Assembly: GCF_002741105.1 (NCBI RefSeq)
Contig: NZ_NIQU01000005.1
Location: 213,149-277,148 of the forward strand
DNA length: 64,000 bases
Source: Pseudomonas sediminis
Lineage (GTDB): Bacteria; Pseudomonadota; Gammaproteobacteria; Pseudomonadales; Pseudomonadaceae
Direction of reading: 5' to 3'
The notes beneath the pieces are model-generated. The model saw only the letters and a list, made by a program, of their open reading frames with translations, was not told the origin of the DNA and did no database searches. Both the position numbers and the translations under genes were made by a program. Below are positions 20,357 to 29,450 of this stretch, one piece after another. Numbering within the stretch: the first letter of the stretch is position 1; every line of letters begins with the position of its first letter.

Positions 20357-20380
20357 CTGTAGGAGCGGCTTTAGCCGCGA
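20357..20380. repeat. REP-like repeat between pheA and hisC
   Basis: CTGTAGGAGCGGCTTTAGCCGCGA with a GCGGCT/AGCCGC hairpin. This is the common pseudomonad GTAGGAGCGGCTTTAGCCGCGA repeat. Confidence 0.65.
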
Positions 20381-20444
20381 TGTTCGCGATTGAAGTTGCT
20401 CCTGCGAAGCCTGTGGCGCTCGGTCGAGACAATGAGGTTTTGTA

Positions 20445-21554
20445 ATGAGTTGCGATTTCCTGACCCTGGCCCAGCCAGGGGTGCAAAAGCTGTCTCCGTA
20501 CGTACCCGGCAAGCCGGTCGATGAGCTGGCCCGTGAGCTGGGTCTCGACCCGGCCGGTATCGTCAAGCTGGCCAGCAACGAAAACCCGCTCGGCCCCAGC
20601 ACCAAAGTGCTGGCAGCGATTCGCGCCGAACTGGACGAGCTGACCCGCTACCCGGATGGCAATGGCTTCACCCTCAAGACTGCGCTGGCTGCCCGTTACG
20701 GTGTCGACGCTGCGCAGGTGACGCTGGGTAATGGCTCCAACGATATCCTTGAGCTGGTTGCTCGCGCCTACCTGGCGCCTGGCCTCAACGCCGTGTTCAG
20801 TGACTACGCTTTCGCGGTTTATCCCATTGCCACGCAGGCAGTCGGCGCACAGGGCAAGATCGTGCCGGCCAAGGATTACGGTCACGATTTGCAGGCCATG
20901 CTTGCCGCCATCGATGGCAATACTCGCGTCGTCTTCATCGCCAACCCCAACAACCCGACCGGTACCTGGTTTGGCCCGGACGCGCTGGAAACCTTCCTGG
21001 CCAAGGTGCCGGAGTCGGTGCTGGTGGTGCTGGACGAAGCCTATATCGAATACGCCGAAGGCGACGAGTTGCCGGACGGCCTTGATTACCTGGCGCGCTA
21101 CCCGAACCTGCTGGTCTCGCGCACCTTCTCCAAGGCCTACGGTCTGGCCTCGCTGCGCGTCGGCTATGCCATCAGCTCGCCGGCTATCGCCGACGTACTC
21201 AACCGCGTGCGCCAGCCGTTCAACGTTAACAGCCTCGCGCTGGCAGCTGCCTGTGCGGCGCTGACCGATGCCGACTACCTGGCTGAAAGCCGTCGTCTAA
21301 ACGATGCCGGCATGCAGCAGCTGGAAGAGGGTTTGCGGGCTCTGGGGCTGAGCTGGATTGCCTCCAAGGCTAACTTCATCGCCGTCGATTTTGGTCGCGA
21401 CACCGCTGCGATCAACCAGGCGCTGCTGCGTGAAGGGGTGATTGTGCGACCGATGGCTGGTTACCGCATGCCGAATTTCCTGCGTGTCTCCATCGGCCTA
21501 CCGCAAGAGAACGCACGCTTCCTCGAGGCCCTGGCCAAGGTGCTGTCGGCGTGA
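20445..21554 (+). CDS. hisC: Histidinol-phosphate/aromatic aminotransferase
   Basis: A 369-residue class I/II PLP aminotransferase: LASNENPLGPS near the N terminus, FIANPNNPTGTW, and the PLP lysine in RTFSKAYGLASLRVGYA. Its place between pheA and tyrA/aroA is the conserved position of the hisC2 (hisHb) paralogue, which can transaminate both histidinol phosphate and aromatic keto acids. Pseudomonads usually have another hisC in the his cluster. GAGG precedes the ATG by 7 bases. Confidence 0.92.
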   Translation: MSCDFLTLAQPGVQKLSPYVPGKPVDELARELGLDPAGIVKLASNENPLGPSTKVLAAIRAELDELTRYPDGNGFTLKTALAARYGVDAAQVTLGNGSNDILELVARAYLAPGLNAVFSDYAFAVYPIATQAVGAQGKIVPAKDYGHDLQAMLAAIDGNTRVVFIANPNNPTGTWFGPDALETFLAKVPESVLVVLDEAYIEYAEGDELPDGLDYLARYPNLLVSRTFSKAYGLASLRVGYAISSPAIADVLNRVRQPFNVNSLALAAACAALTDADYLAESRRLNDAGMQQLEEGLRALGLSWIASKANFIAVDFGRDTAAINQALLREGVIVRPMAGYRMPNFLRVSIGLPQENARFLEALAKVLSA

Positions 21555-23791
21555 CTGTCACTGCAGTGCAATCGATTACCCCTAAGATCGGCCGCCTGGT
21601 AGTGGTCGGCCTTGGCCTGATCGGTGGCTCCTTCGCCAAGGGCCTGCGTGAACGTGGTCTGTGCCGGGAAGTGGTGGGTGTCGATCTGGATGCAGAATCG
21701 CGTCGCTTGGCGGTACAGTTAGGCGTGGTCGATCGTTGTGAGAGCGATCTGGCTGCCGCCTGTCAGGGGGCCGAGGTCATTCAGTTGGCAGTGCCTATCC
21801 TGGCCATGGAGAAGGTGCTTGCTCAACTGGCTGCGCTGGATCTTGGCAATACCGTGCTGACCGACGTCGGTAGCGCCAAGGGCAATGTCGTGCGCGCGGC
21901 GCGCCTGGCGTTTGCTGGAAAGGCAGTGCGTCTGGTGCCCGGCCACCCCATTGCAGGGTCCGAGCAGAGTGGGGTGGAGGCTGCCAACGCCGAGCTGTTC
22001 CGCCGTCACAAGGTCATTCTCACTCCGTGCGAATACAGTGATGAGGCGGCTCTGGCGCTGGTCGAAGGGCTATGGCGCGAGCTGGGGGCGGATGTCGAGG
22101 CGATGGAGGTCGAGCACCACGACCAGGTGCTTGCCGCCACCAGCCACCTGCCGCATCTGCTGGCCTTTACCCTGGTTGACTCGCTGGCCAAGCGCAGCGA
22201 GAACCTGGAAATTTTCCGCTATGCCGCTGGCGGTTTCCGCGACTTCACGCGGATCGCCGGCAGTGATCCGGTGATGTGGCACGATATCTTCCTCGCCAAC
22301 CGCGAGGCCGTGCTGCGCACATTGGATACGTTTCGCGACGACCTGGACGCCTTGCGCGACGCGGTCGACGCTGGGGATGGGCATCAACTGCTGGGCGTGT
22401 TCACCCGCGCCCGCGTGGCCCGCGAACATTTCAGTAAAATTCTGGCCCGCAGGGCCTATGTGGACGCTATGCACTCGACTGATCTGATTTTCCTGGCAAA
22501 ACCCGGTAGCAGCCTGTCTGGACGTATCCGCGTCCCCGGTGACAAGTCCATTTCGCACCGCTCGATCATGCTGGGTTCGCTGGCTGAAGGCACCACCGAG
22601 GTCGAAGGCTTCCTCGAAGGCGAAGATGCCTTGGCCACGCTGCAGGCGTTCCGCGACATGGGCGTGGTCATCGAAGGCCCGCACCACGGCCGCGTTACCA
22701 TCCATGGTGTCGGTTTGCATGGTCTGAAAGCGCCAGCCGGCCCGCTGTACATGGGCAACTCTGGCACCTCCATGCGCCTGCTTTCCGGCCTGCTGGCTGC
22801 GCAGCCGTTCGATACCACGCTGACCGGTGATGCTTCGCTGTCCAAACGCCCGATGAATCGCGTGGCCAAGCCGCTGCGTGAGATGGGTGCAGTCATCGAG
22901 ACCGGTCCGGAAGGTCGTCCGCCGCTGACCATCAAGGGTGGCCAGCGCCTCACCGGCATGGCCTACGAAATGCCCATGGCCAGTGCCCAGGTCAAGTCTT
23001 GCCTGCTGCTGGCTGGCTTGTACGCTGCGGGTAGCACCTCGGTGACCGAGCCGGCGCCTACTCGTGACCACACCGAGCGCATGCTGCGCGGCTTCGGCTA
23101 CCCGGTCAGCGTCGAGGGCAGTACTGCCAGCGTCGAGTCCGGCCACAAGCTGACCGCCACGCGCATCGAAGTGCCGGCGGATATTTCCTCGGCTGCTTTC
23201 TTCCTGGTCGCTGCCAGCATCGCTGAAGGCTCCGAGCTGGTGCTGGAGCACGTCGGCATCAACCCGACCCGTACCGGCGTGATCGATATCCTCAAGCTTA
23301 TGGGTGGCGACATCACCCTGGAAAACCAGCGTGAAGTTGGCGGCGAACCGGTGGCGGACATTCGCGTGCGTGCGGCCAAGCTGAAAGGCATCGATATCCC
23401 GGAAGACCTGGTACCGCTGGCCATCGATGAATTCCCGGTACTGTTCGTCGCTGCTGCCTGCGCTGAAGGCCGTACCGTGTTGCGCGGCGCCGAAGAGCTG
23501 CGGGTGAAAGAATCCGACCGCATCCAGGTCATGGCCGACGGCCTGATCGCGCTGGGCGTCAAGGCAGAGCCGACTCCGGATGGCATCATCATCGACGGCG
23601 GCACCATTGGTGGTGGTGAAGTCTGGGCGCATGGCGATCACCGTATCGCCATGTCCTTCAGCGTTGCCTCACTGCGCGCCAGTGCGCCGATCCGCATCCA
23701 TGACTGCGCCAACGTCGCCACTTCCTTCCCCAACTTCCTCGCCCTGGCGGCTGAAGTCGGTATCAATGTGGCTGTAGAGGGCAACGCATGA
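21551..23791 (+). CDS. tyrA-aroA: Fused prephenate/arogenate dehydrogenase and EPSP synthase
   Basis: A 746-residue fusion. Residues 1 to about 300 are TyrA: Rossmann motif [15 protein letters not shown], then [12 protein letters not shown] and [14 protein letters not shown]. From about residue 307 ([13 protein letters not shown]) it is a full EPSP synthase: [44 protein letters not shown] segment and [10 protein letters not shown]. It supplies EPSP for chorismate and makes tyrosine precursors. The fusion is known in pseudomonads. The EPSPS half carries the class II motif set (see findings). The GTG overlaps the hisC stop (GTGA). The cmk start overlaps the stop. Confidence 0.95.
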   Translation: MTVTAVQSITPKIGRLVVVGLGLIGGSFAKGLRERGLCREVVGVDLDAESRRLAVQLGVVDRCESDLAAACQGAEVIQLAVPILAMEKVLAQLAALDLGNTVLTDVGSAKGNVVRAARLAFAGKAVRLVPGHPIAGSEQSGVEAANAELFRRHKVILTPCEYSDEAALALVEGLWRELGADVEAMEVEHHDQVLAATSHLPHLLAFTLVDSLAKRSENLEIFRYAAGGFRDFTRIAGSDPVMWHDIFLANREAVLRTLDTFRDDLDALRDAVDAGDGHQLLGVFTRARVAREHFSKILARRAYVDAMHSTDLIFLAKPGSSLSGRIRVPGDKSISHRSIMLGSLAEGTTEVEGFLEGEDALATLQAFRDMGVVIEGPHHGRVTIHGVGLHGLKAPAGPLYMGNSGTSMRLLSGLLAAQPFDTTLTGDASLSKRPMNRVAKPLREMGAVIETGPEGRPPLTIKGGQRLTGMAYEMPMASAQVKSCLLLAGLYAAGSTSVTEPAPTRDHTERMLRGFGYPVSVEGSTASVESGHKLTATRIEVPADISSAAFFLVAASIAEGSELVLEHVGINPTRTGVIDILKLMGGDITLENQREVGGEPVADIRVRAAKLKGIDIPEDLVPLAIDEFPVLFVAAACAEGRTVLRGAEELRVKESDRIQVMADGLIALGVKAEPTPDGIIIDGGTIGGGEVWAHGDHRIAMSFSVASLRASAPIRIHDCANVATSFPNFLALAAEVGINVAVEGNA

Positions 23792-24453
23792 GCGCCCCGG
23801 TAATCACCGTCGACGGGCCGAGCGGGTCGGGCAAGGGCACGCTCTGCTCTTTGCTGGCCAAGCAGCTGGGCTGGAATCTGCTCGACTCCGGTGCGCTCTA
23901 TCGCCTGCTGGCTTTTGCTGCCGGTAACCATGGTATCGATCTGACCAACGAAGAGTCGCTCAAGCAGCTGGCTGCGCATCTGGATGTACAGTTCATCGAC
24001 AAGCGCATCATCCTCGAAGGCGAGGAGGTGACCGACGCCATCCGTAATGAACAGATCGGTGCGGGTGCTTCGATGGTCGCCTCGCTGCCTGCCGTGCGCG
24101 AAGCACTGCTGCAGCGTCAGCGCGCATTTCAGGAGATGCCGGGCCTGGTGGCTGATGGTCGCGACATGGGCACTGTGGTATTCGCCGACGCGCCGCTGAA
24201 GATTTTCCTGACCGCCAGCGCCGAGGAGCGTGCCCGTCGCCGCTACTTGCAGTTGAAGGCCAAAGGCGATGATGTTAATCTCGCGAGTCTTCTCGACGAG
24301 ATACGGGCGCGCGACGAGCGCGATACTCAGCGCGCGGTGGCTCCGCTCAAGCCGGCAGCCGACGCAATCGTGCTGGATTCCACCGAACTTTCCATCGAGC
24401 AAGTGCTTGAACGAATTCTGAGCGAGGTCGCCGATCGCGATCTCGCCGGGTAA
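23788..24453 (+). CDS. cmk: Cytidylate kinase
   Basis: A 221-residue (d)CMP kinase with the P-loop GPSGSGKGT (residues 10-18), LDSGALYR for the nucleotide-binding helix, [12 protein letters not shown], and the lid segment [12 protein letters not shown]. It phosphorylates CMP and dCMP. The ATG overlaps the previous stop (ATGA). Its position before rpsA is conserved in gammaproteobacteria. Confidence 0.96.
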   Translation: MSAPVITVDGPSGSGKGTLCSLLAKQLGWNLLDSGALYRLLAFAAGNHGIDLTNEESLKQLAAHLDVQFIDKRIILEGEEVTDAIRNEQIGAGASMVASLPAVREALLQRQRAFQEMPGLVADGRDMGTVVFADAPLKIFLTASAEERARRRYLQLKAKGDDVNLASLLDEIRARDERDTQRAVAPLKPAADAIVLDSTELSIEQVLERILSEVADRDLAG

Positions 24454-24489
24454 GGGCTCTCGGTTGCTTTAAATCGAAGGGTCCGCAAG

Positions 24490-24531
24490 GAGGCATACGG
24501 GAGACCAGTCCTTGTCCCGTAGGCCTCTTTT
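24490..24531 (+). terminator. Strong hairpin with T run in the cmk-rpsA spacer
   Basis: GAGGC-TACGGGA pairs with TCCCGTA-GCCTC (one bulge on each arm), followed by TCTTTTC. It is either the terminator of the supraoperon transcript, making rpsA depend on its own promoter, or an attenuator in the rpsA leader. It begins 37 bases after the cmk stop. Confidence 0.65.
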
Positions 24532-24602
24532 CATATGAACGAACCCACATGGTCTGGAATGTGGTTTGGGCGAATCCCCGCCCTTGATCAACAGGAATCA
24601 AC

Positions 24603-26285
24603 ATGAGCGAAAGCTTTGCAGAACTATTTGAAGAAAGCCTGAAATCCCTCGACATGCAGCCGGGCGCCATCATCACCGGTATCGTGGTCGACATCGACGG
24701 TGACTGGGTTACCGTTCACGCAGGTCTGAAGTCCGAGGGCGTCATCCCGCTCGACCAGTTCTTCAACGAACAAGGCGAGCTGACCATCAAGGTCGGTGAC
24801 GAAGTCCACGTTGCGCTGGACGCGGTTGAAGATGGCTTCGGTGAAACCAAGCTGTCCCGCGAGAAAGCCAAGCGCGCTGAATCCTGGCTGGTTCTGGAAG
24901 CTGCGTTCAACGCTGAAGAAGTGGTCAAGGGCGTTATCAACGGTAAGGTCAAAGGCGGCTTCACCGTTGACGTCAACGGCATCCGCGCGTTCCTGCCGGG
25001 TTCCCTGGTTGACGTCCGTCCGGTGCGTGATACCACTCACCTGGAAGGCAAAGAGCTGGAATTCAAGGTCATCAAACTGGACCAGAAGCGCAACAACGTT
25101 GTCGTTTCCCGTCGCAGCGTCCTGGAAGCCGAGAACAGCGCCGAGCGCGAAGCTCTGCTGGAATCCCTGCAGGAAGGCCAGCAAGTCAAAGGTATCGTCA
25201 AGAACCTCACCGACTACGGTGCGTTCGTTGACCTGGGCGGCGTAGATGGCCTGCTGCACATCACCGACATGGCTTGGAAGCGCATCAAGCACCCGTCCGA
25301 GATCGTCAACGTTGGCGACGAGATCGACGTCAAGGTTCTGAAGTACGATCGCGAGCGTAACCGCGTATCCCTGGGCCTGAAGCAACTGGGCGAAGACCCA
25401 TGGGTTGCCATCAAGGCTCGTTACCCGGAAAACACCCGCGTTGTTGCCCGTGTTACCAACCTCACCGACTACGGCTGCTTCGCCGAGCTGGAAGAGGGCG
25501 TGGAAGGCCTGGTACACGTTTCCGAAATGGACTGGACCAACAAGAACATCCACCCGTCGAAAGTCGTTAACGTCGGCGACGAAGTGGAAGTCATGGTTCT
25601 GGACATCGACGAAGAGCGTCGTCGTATCTCCCTGGGTATCAAGCAGTGCAAGACCAACCCATGGGAAGACTTCTCCGGTCAGTTCAACAAAGGTGACAAG
25701 ATCTCCGGCACCATCAAGTCGATCACCGATTTCGGTATCTTCATTGGTCTGGACGGCGGCATCGACGGCCTGGTTCACCTGTCCGACATCTCCTGGAACG
25801 AAGCCGGCGAAGAAGCCGTGCGTCGCTTCAAGAAGGGCGACGAGCTGGAAACCGTCATCCTGTCGGTTGACCCGGAGCGCGAGCGCATCTCCCTGGGCAT
25901 CAAGCAACTGGAAGACGATCCGTTCAGCAACTACGTCTCCATCAACGACAAGGGCACCATCGTCCGTGGCGTTGTGAAAGAAGTAGACGCCAAGGGCGCC
26001 ATCATCGACCTGGGCAACGAGATCGAAGCTACCCTGAAAGCCTCCGAAATCAGCCGTGACCGCGTTGAAGACGCGCGCAACGTCCTGAAAGAAGGCGACG
26101 AAGTAGAAGCCAAGATCATCAGCGTTGACCGCAAGTCCCGCGTCATCAGCCTGTCCGTCAAGTCGAAAGACGTTGAAGACGAGAAGGACGCGATGAAGGA
26201 ACTGCGTAACAAGCAAGACGTTGAAAGCACCGGCCCGACCACCATTGGTGATCTGCTCCGTGCTCAAATGGAAAAACAGAACTAA
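24603..26285 (+). CDS. rpsA: 30S ribosomal protein S1
   Basis: A 560-residue protein made of six S1 (OB-fold) repeats, visible as recurring G-x-V-x-x-(I/L)-x-x-(F/Y)-G blocks such as [36 protein letters not shown] and [19 protein letters not shown]1 binds mRNA and helps initiation. The codon use is strongly biased (highly expressed). AGGA lies 7 bases upstream of the ATG. The long leader may allow S1 autorepression, as known in E. coli. Confidence 0.98.
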   Translation: MSESFAELFEESLKSLDMQPGAIITGIVVDIDGDWVTVHAGLKSEGVIPLDQFFNEQGELTIKVGDEVHVALDAVEDGFGETKLSREKAKRAESWLVLEAAFNAEEVVKGVINGKVKGGFTVDVNGIRAFLPGSLVDVRPVRDTTHLEGKELEFKVIKLDQKRNNVVVSRRSVLEAENSAEREALLESLQEGQQVKGIVKNLTDYGAFVDLGGVDGLLHITDMAWKRIKHPSEIVNVGDEIDVKVLKYDRERNRVSLGLKQLGEDPWVAIKARYPENTRVVARVTNLTDYGCFAELEEGVEGLVHVSEMDWTNKNIHPSKVVNVGDEVEVMVLDIDEERRRISLGIKQCKTNPWEDFSGQFNKGDKISGTIKSITDFGIFIGLDGGIDGLVHLSDISWNEAGEEAVRRFKKGDELETVILSVDPERERISLGIKQLEDDPFSNYVSINDKGTIVRGVVKEVDAKGAIIDLGNEIEATLKASEISRDRVEDARNVLKEGDEVEAKIISVDRKSRVISLSVKSKDVEDEKDAMKELRNKQDVESTGPTTIGDLLRAQMEKQN

Positions 26286-26301
26286 GTTCGGTTGATCCAT
26301 C

Positions 26302-26330
26302 AAAAAAGGCGACCTTCGGGTCGCCTTTTT
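26302..26330 (+). terminator. Rho-independent terminator after rpsA
   Basis: AAAAAAGGCGACC-TTCG-GGTCGCCTTTTT: 7-bp GC stem, stable UUCG tetraloop, T run, 17 bases after the rpsA stop. It separates rpsA from ihfB. Confidence 0.95.
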
Positions 26331-26362
26331 CGTTTTTACCAATCCATCAAACAGCGCGTCAC

Positions 26363-26545
26363 TTGTAGGAACTGCGCCCCGCAGCGAATAGCGGCCATCC
26401 AGCAATACCGAGCCCATACCTAAAAGCTTCGCCCCGAGTCGGGGCTCCTACGCGCATGCGCCGCCGACGCTCCCTCTGTAGGAGCCGCGCCCCGCGGCGA
26501 ACGGCGGCCATCCAGTAATACCGAACCAATACCTAAAGGCTTCGC
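26363..26545. repeat. REP array left of the RAYT gene
   Basis: Alternating units: GTAGGA.CTGCGCCCCGCAGCGAA (26365-26387), CTTCGCCCCGAGTCGGGGCTCCTA (26428-26451), CTGTAGGAGCCGCGCCCCGCGGCGAA (26476-26501) and a degenerate GGCTTCGCCCTGC (26538-26550). The first and third repeat at a 113-base period with conserved spacer (GCGGCCATCCAG.AATACCGA), so this is a BIME-like array. Confidence 0.85.
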
Positions 26546-26555
26546 CCTGCCACGC

Positions 26556-26999
26556 TCATATCCACACTGCATCCCAGTGCGGATAATCACCTGCGCGCTT
26601 CACAAGCCCGGCTCTCAAGGGGTTTGCCACCACATATCTCGCCATACTCCGAACATCCTCCTCCCGGCGTAGCGCGTGATCATGAAAGCCTTTTTGCCAT
26701 ATAGGCTGACCCAGGCGTTTGGCGGATATTGATTTAACTCTGCCCACTAATCGGGGCAATGCTTCGTCATGTAGTTGCAGCAGCCAGTGCAGATGATCCG
26801 GCATCACAACAAAGCAAAGCGTTTGGTGCGACCCAAGCATCTCGTCCTGACGAATGATCTGGATGAGCGTGCGCGCTGCAGAGAGATCGGCAAACACAGG
26901 AACACGGTCCTTGGTCACGGTGGTGACAAGATAGATTTGCCCGCTACTGGACCAGCGTCCATCGCGAAGCTTATGCGCGGCATAGCGTTTCTCGGTCAT
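26556..26999 (-). CDS. REP-associated tyrosine transposase (RAYT)
   Basis: A 147-residue Y1 transposase-like protein. The HUH-type metal motif is H69 and H71 in VMPDHLHWL, and the probable catalytic tyrosine is Y122 in RYVVANPLRAG; WQKGFHDHALR is a further RAYT signature. RAYTs bind and cleave REP hairpins and are thought to spread them. Here REP arrays flank the gene on both sides, the expected REPtron arrangement. The ATG at 26999 has GGAAGGG about 8 bases upstream. It is opposite to its neighbours and sits between rpsA and ihfB. Confidence 0.9.
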   Translation of the reverse strand: MTEKRYAAHKLRDGRWSSSGQIYLVTTVTKDRVPVFADLSAARTLIQIIRQDEMLGSHQTLCFVVMPDHLHWLLQLHDEALPRLVGRVKSISAKRLGQPIWQKGFHDHALRREEDVRSMARYVVANPLRAGLVKRAGDYPHWDAVWI

Positions 27000-27058
27000 C
27001 GGATTCCCTTCCGTTAGCGTTCGCCAGTTCAGCTTAGTCGAGCCAGAATCAGAGCCCG

Positions 27059-27317
27059 TGAAAGCTTCACCCCGATGCAGGGCCCCCACACCAAACCGCA
27101 AAACAACGCTCCCCCTGTAGGAGCCGCGCCCCGCGGCGAATAGCAGTCACCCCGCAATGTCGCGCTCATGCGCAAAAGCTTCGCCCCGAGGCGGGGCTCC
27201 TACACGAATGCGCCAGTCGACGCTCTCTGTAGGAGCTGCGCCCCGCAGCGAATGGTGGCCATCCCGCAATATCGAACCAATACCCAAAAGCTTCGCCCCG
27301 AGGCAAGCCTCCTACAC
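27059..27317. repeat. REP array right of the RAYT gene
   Basis: The 447-bp gap before ihfB is mostly REP: a degenerate GCTTCACCCCGATGCAGGG (27064-27082), CTGTAGGAGCCGCGCCCCGCGGCGAA (27115-27140), GCTTCGCCCCGAGGCGGGGC (27178-27198), CTGTAGGAGCTGCGCCCCGCAGCGAA (27227-27252) and GCTTCGCCCCGAGGCAAGCC (27290-27309). Same 112-base period as the left array. 27318-27446 shows nothing but the ihfB leader. Confidence 0.85.
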
Positions 27318-27446
27318 GAAGCCCTGGTTATCCCAACTAACCGCAAAACTCGCTAACACCTTGTTTTTTAGGCTGTTCAAAAGCTGATCAGCATGCTAAA
27401 ACCAAACCGTCGAGTCTTCTAGCCGCTTGAAAAAGAAGGGAAAACC

Positions 27447-27734
27447 ATGACCAAGTCGGAGTTGATCGAAAGAATTGTCACTCATCAAGGTCAGCTGTCC
27501 TCCAAGGATGTCGAGCTAGCCATCAAGACCATGCTCGAGCAAATGTCCCAGGCACTGTCCACCGGAGATCGCATCGAGATTCGTGGCTTTGGCAGCTTCT
27601 CGCTGCACTACCGCGCACCGCGCGTTGGGCGTAACCCGAAAACCGGCCAGTCGGTGCGTCTGGATGGCAAGTTCGTGCCGCATTTCAAGCCGGGCAAGGA
27701 GTTGCGCGACCGGGTAAATGAGGACGACGAGTGA
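27447..27734 (+). CDS. ihfB: Integration host factor subunit beta
   Basis: A 95-residue HU/IHF-family DNA-bending protein: [11 protein letters not shown] start, [17 protein letters not shown], and the DNA-intercalating arm [10 protein letters not shown]. It pairs with IhfA. GAAGGGA lies 8 bases before the ATG. It marks the left boundary of the O-antigen locus, as in P. aeruginosa. Its usual linkage to rpsA is interrupted by the RAYT/REP block. Confidence 0.97.
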   Translation: MTKSELIERIVTHQGQLSSKDVELAIKTMLEQMSQALSTGDRIEIRGFGSFSLHYRAPRVGRNPKTGQSVRLDGKFVPHFKPGKELRDRVNEDDE

Positions 27735-27774
27735 CTGCGATTAGTCCCTCTCGTTGGTGCAGGTCTCCTGATTA

Positions 27775-27786
27775 GGCGGTGGCCTG
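27775..27786 (+). promoter_or_regulatory. Possible ops-like element at the head of the O-antigen locus
   Basis: GGCGGTGGCCTG matches the ops consensus GGCGGTAGCGTG at 10 of 12 positions and lies 177 bases before the first gene of the locus, where JUMPstart/ops sites occur in enterobacteria. A chance match is quite possible. Confidence 0.2.
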
Positions 27787-27962
27787 GCGTCACACTTTTG
27801 TCATACTTGCGAAATCATGGAAAACCGGCAAAATGTGCGGGCTTTCACAAGGCGTGCCCTTGTCAGATTTCCAGCTAGTTCAGCTAATCAGCTTTTTCTG
27901 AACTGCCATCCGCACTACTGGGCTGAGTCCCTTTAAATTTCGCCAGCGTTAGGGATTGACTC

Positions 27963-29429
27963 GTGCGGTACCCCTCCATTGTTCATCACGGCGCTGTCAC
28001 GGGCGTTACGGGCTCATGTCATCAGCTACAGATGGATGATGAGCACGCGCTGCTGATCGACTGCGGTCTTTTTCAAGGTGCCGAAACCTCCCCTGAAGGC
28101 CGGGCAGGCGCCGGTAAGCTCGCAATCGACTTTTCTCTAAACGGCATCAAGGCTCTGGTCGCGACTCATGTCCATATCGACCACGTTGGCCGCATTCCCT
28201 ATTTGTTAGCAGCTGGTTTCAAAGGTCCGATTCTCTGTAGTGAACCGTCGGCAAAGTTGTTGCCCATCGTCCTTGAGGATGCCTTCAAGCTCGGTTTCAG
28301 TCGCGATCAAAAGCAAGTAGAGCGCTACCTCAAGCTGATCGAGCAGCGCATCGTCGCCTTGCCCTATAAACAGTGGTTCACTCTGATCGATACGAAACAG
28401 CTCAGCGCTCGCATTCGTTTACAGCGCGCTGGCCACATCCTCGGCTCGGCCTACGTCGAGGTTGATCTGCACTACCCCGAGACGGGCGAGAAGAAACGCA
28501 TCGTGTTCTCTGGCGACCTGGGGGCTCCCCATGCGCCAATCCTCCCGGCGCCTAAAGCCCCATATAAAGCCGATATTCTGGTCATCGAAAGCACCTATGG
28601 CGACCGCCTGCATGAAGATCGCCGCAGTCGTCGTGCGCGACTGGAAAAAGTGCTCGAGCACGCGCTGAGCAACCAGGGCACGGTTCTGATGCCAGCTTTC
28701 AGCATTGGGCGCACTCAAGAGCTGCTCTACGAACTCGAAGACATCATCCATCGCAGAGCGCTGAAAGACTCAGCTAAGGCTCCGTCGAGTGCTTCCAAGT
28801 CGAGCACCAGTAAAGCGACAGCACTCGACTGGACGAATTTGCCTATCATCCTCGACTCTCCGCTGGCCAGCCGCTTCACTTCGGTTTATCGCGAGCTTGA
28901 CCAATTTTGGGATGCAGAGGCGAGGGCGCGCTTGGCCAAAGGCCGTAACCCACTGGCTTTCCGTAACCTGCTTACGGTGGACAGCCACCAGGCTCACCTG
29001 GCCATGGTTAATCGCCTGACGCAAACCGCTCAGCCGGCTATCGTCATCGCTGGCAACGGCATGTGCTCCAGTGGGCGCATCGTCAACTACCTCAGAGCCA
29101 TGCTCGGTGATGCACGGCATGACGTGCTCTTCGTCGGCTACCAGGCGGATGGTACGCCCGGAAGGCAAATCCAACGCTTTGGCCCGCGTAGTGGCTATGT
29201 GGAATTTGACGGGCAGCGCTATGACATTCGGGCTCAGGTGCATACCATAGGCGGCTATTCTGCCCATGCGGATCAGAAGGGTCTGGTGAGCTTTGTTACC
29301 CGGATGACACACTGGCCGTCAGAGGTCCGTGTCGTGCATGGCGAGCTTGAAGCCAAGCAGCAATTTGCAATGATTCTGCAGCAGCGCTACGACGCGACTG
29401 ATAAGACTCTAAAAATCGTAATTCCGTGA
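27963..29429 (+). CDS. Metallo-beta-lactamase/beta-CASP domain protein
   Basis: A 488-residue CPSF73/YSH1-like protein. The zinc motif HxHxDH is H69, H71, D73, H74 (THVHIDHVGR), followed by a distal His in AGHILGSAYVEV and an Asp in FSGDLG. The beta-CASP part has AFSIGRTQELLYEL and GNGMCSSGRIVNYL, and the C-terminal RMMBL part has GGYSAHADQKGLV. The family are RNases or exonucleases. Its role at the head of an O-antigen locus is unknown. GTG at 27963 follows AGGGA. An in-frame insert near residues 267-290 is Ser/Lys/Ala rich. wbpA follows after 21 bases. Confidence 0.88.
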   Translation: MRYPSIVHHGAVTGVTGSCHQLQMDDEHALLIDCGLFQGAETSPEGRAGAGKLAIDFSLNGIKALVATHVHIDHVGRIPYLLAAGFKGPILCSEPSAKLLPIVLEDAFKLGFSRDQKQVERYLKLIEQRIVALPYKQWFTLIDTKQLSARIRLQRAGHILGSAYVEVDLHYPETGEKKRIVFSGDLGAPHAPILPAPKAPYKADILVIESTYGDRLHEDRRSRRARLEKVLEHALSNQGTVLMPAFSIGRTQELLYELEDIIHRRALKDSAKAPSSASKSSTSKATALDWTNLPIILDSPLASRFTSVYRELDQFWDAEARARLAKGRNPLAFRNLLTVDSHQAHLAMVNRLTQTAQPAIVIAGNGMCSSGRIVNYLRAMLGDARHDVLFVGYQADGTPGRQIQRFGPRSGYVEFDGQRYDIRAQVHTIGGYSAHADQKGLVSFVTRMTHWPSEVRVVHGELEAKQQFAMILQQRYDATDKTLKIVIP

Positions 29430-29450
29430 AGTTTGTGATGGAGTGTAAGG

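Noticed and set aside
22070..23641. A 523-codon open frame on the minus strand opposite tyrA-aroA
   Set aside because: Antisense shadow of a real fusion gene with clear motifs on the plus strand.
24624..26417. A 597-codon open frame on the minus strand opposite rpsA
   Set aside because: Shadow of the S1 repeats; repetitive Asp/Val-rich translation that copies the S1 periodicity, no plausible start signals.
26363..27317. REP units considered as a CRISPR array
   Set aside because: Units alternate in orientation, spacers are conserved rather than unique, and no cas genes are near.
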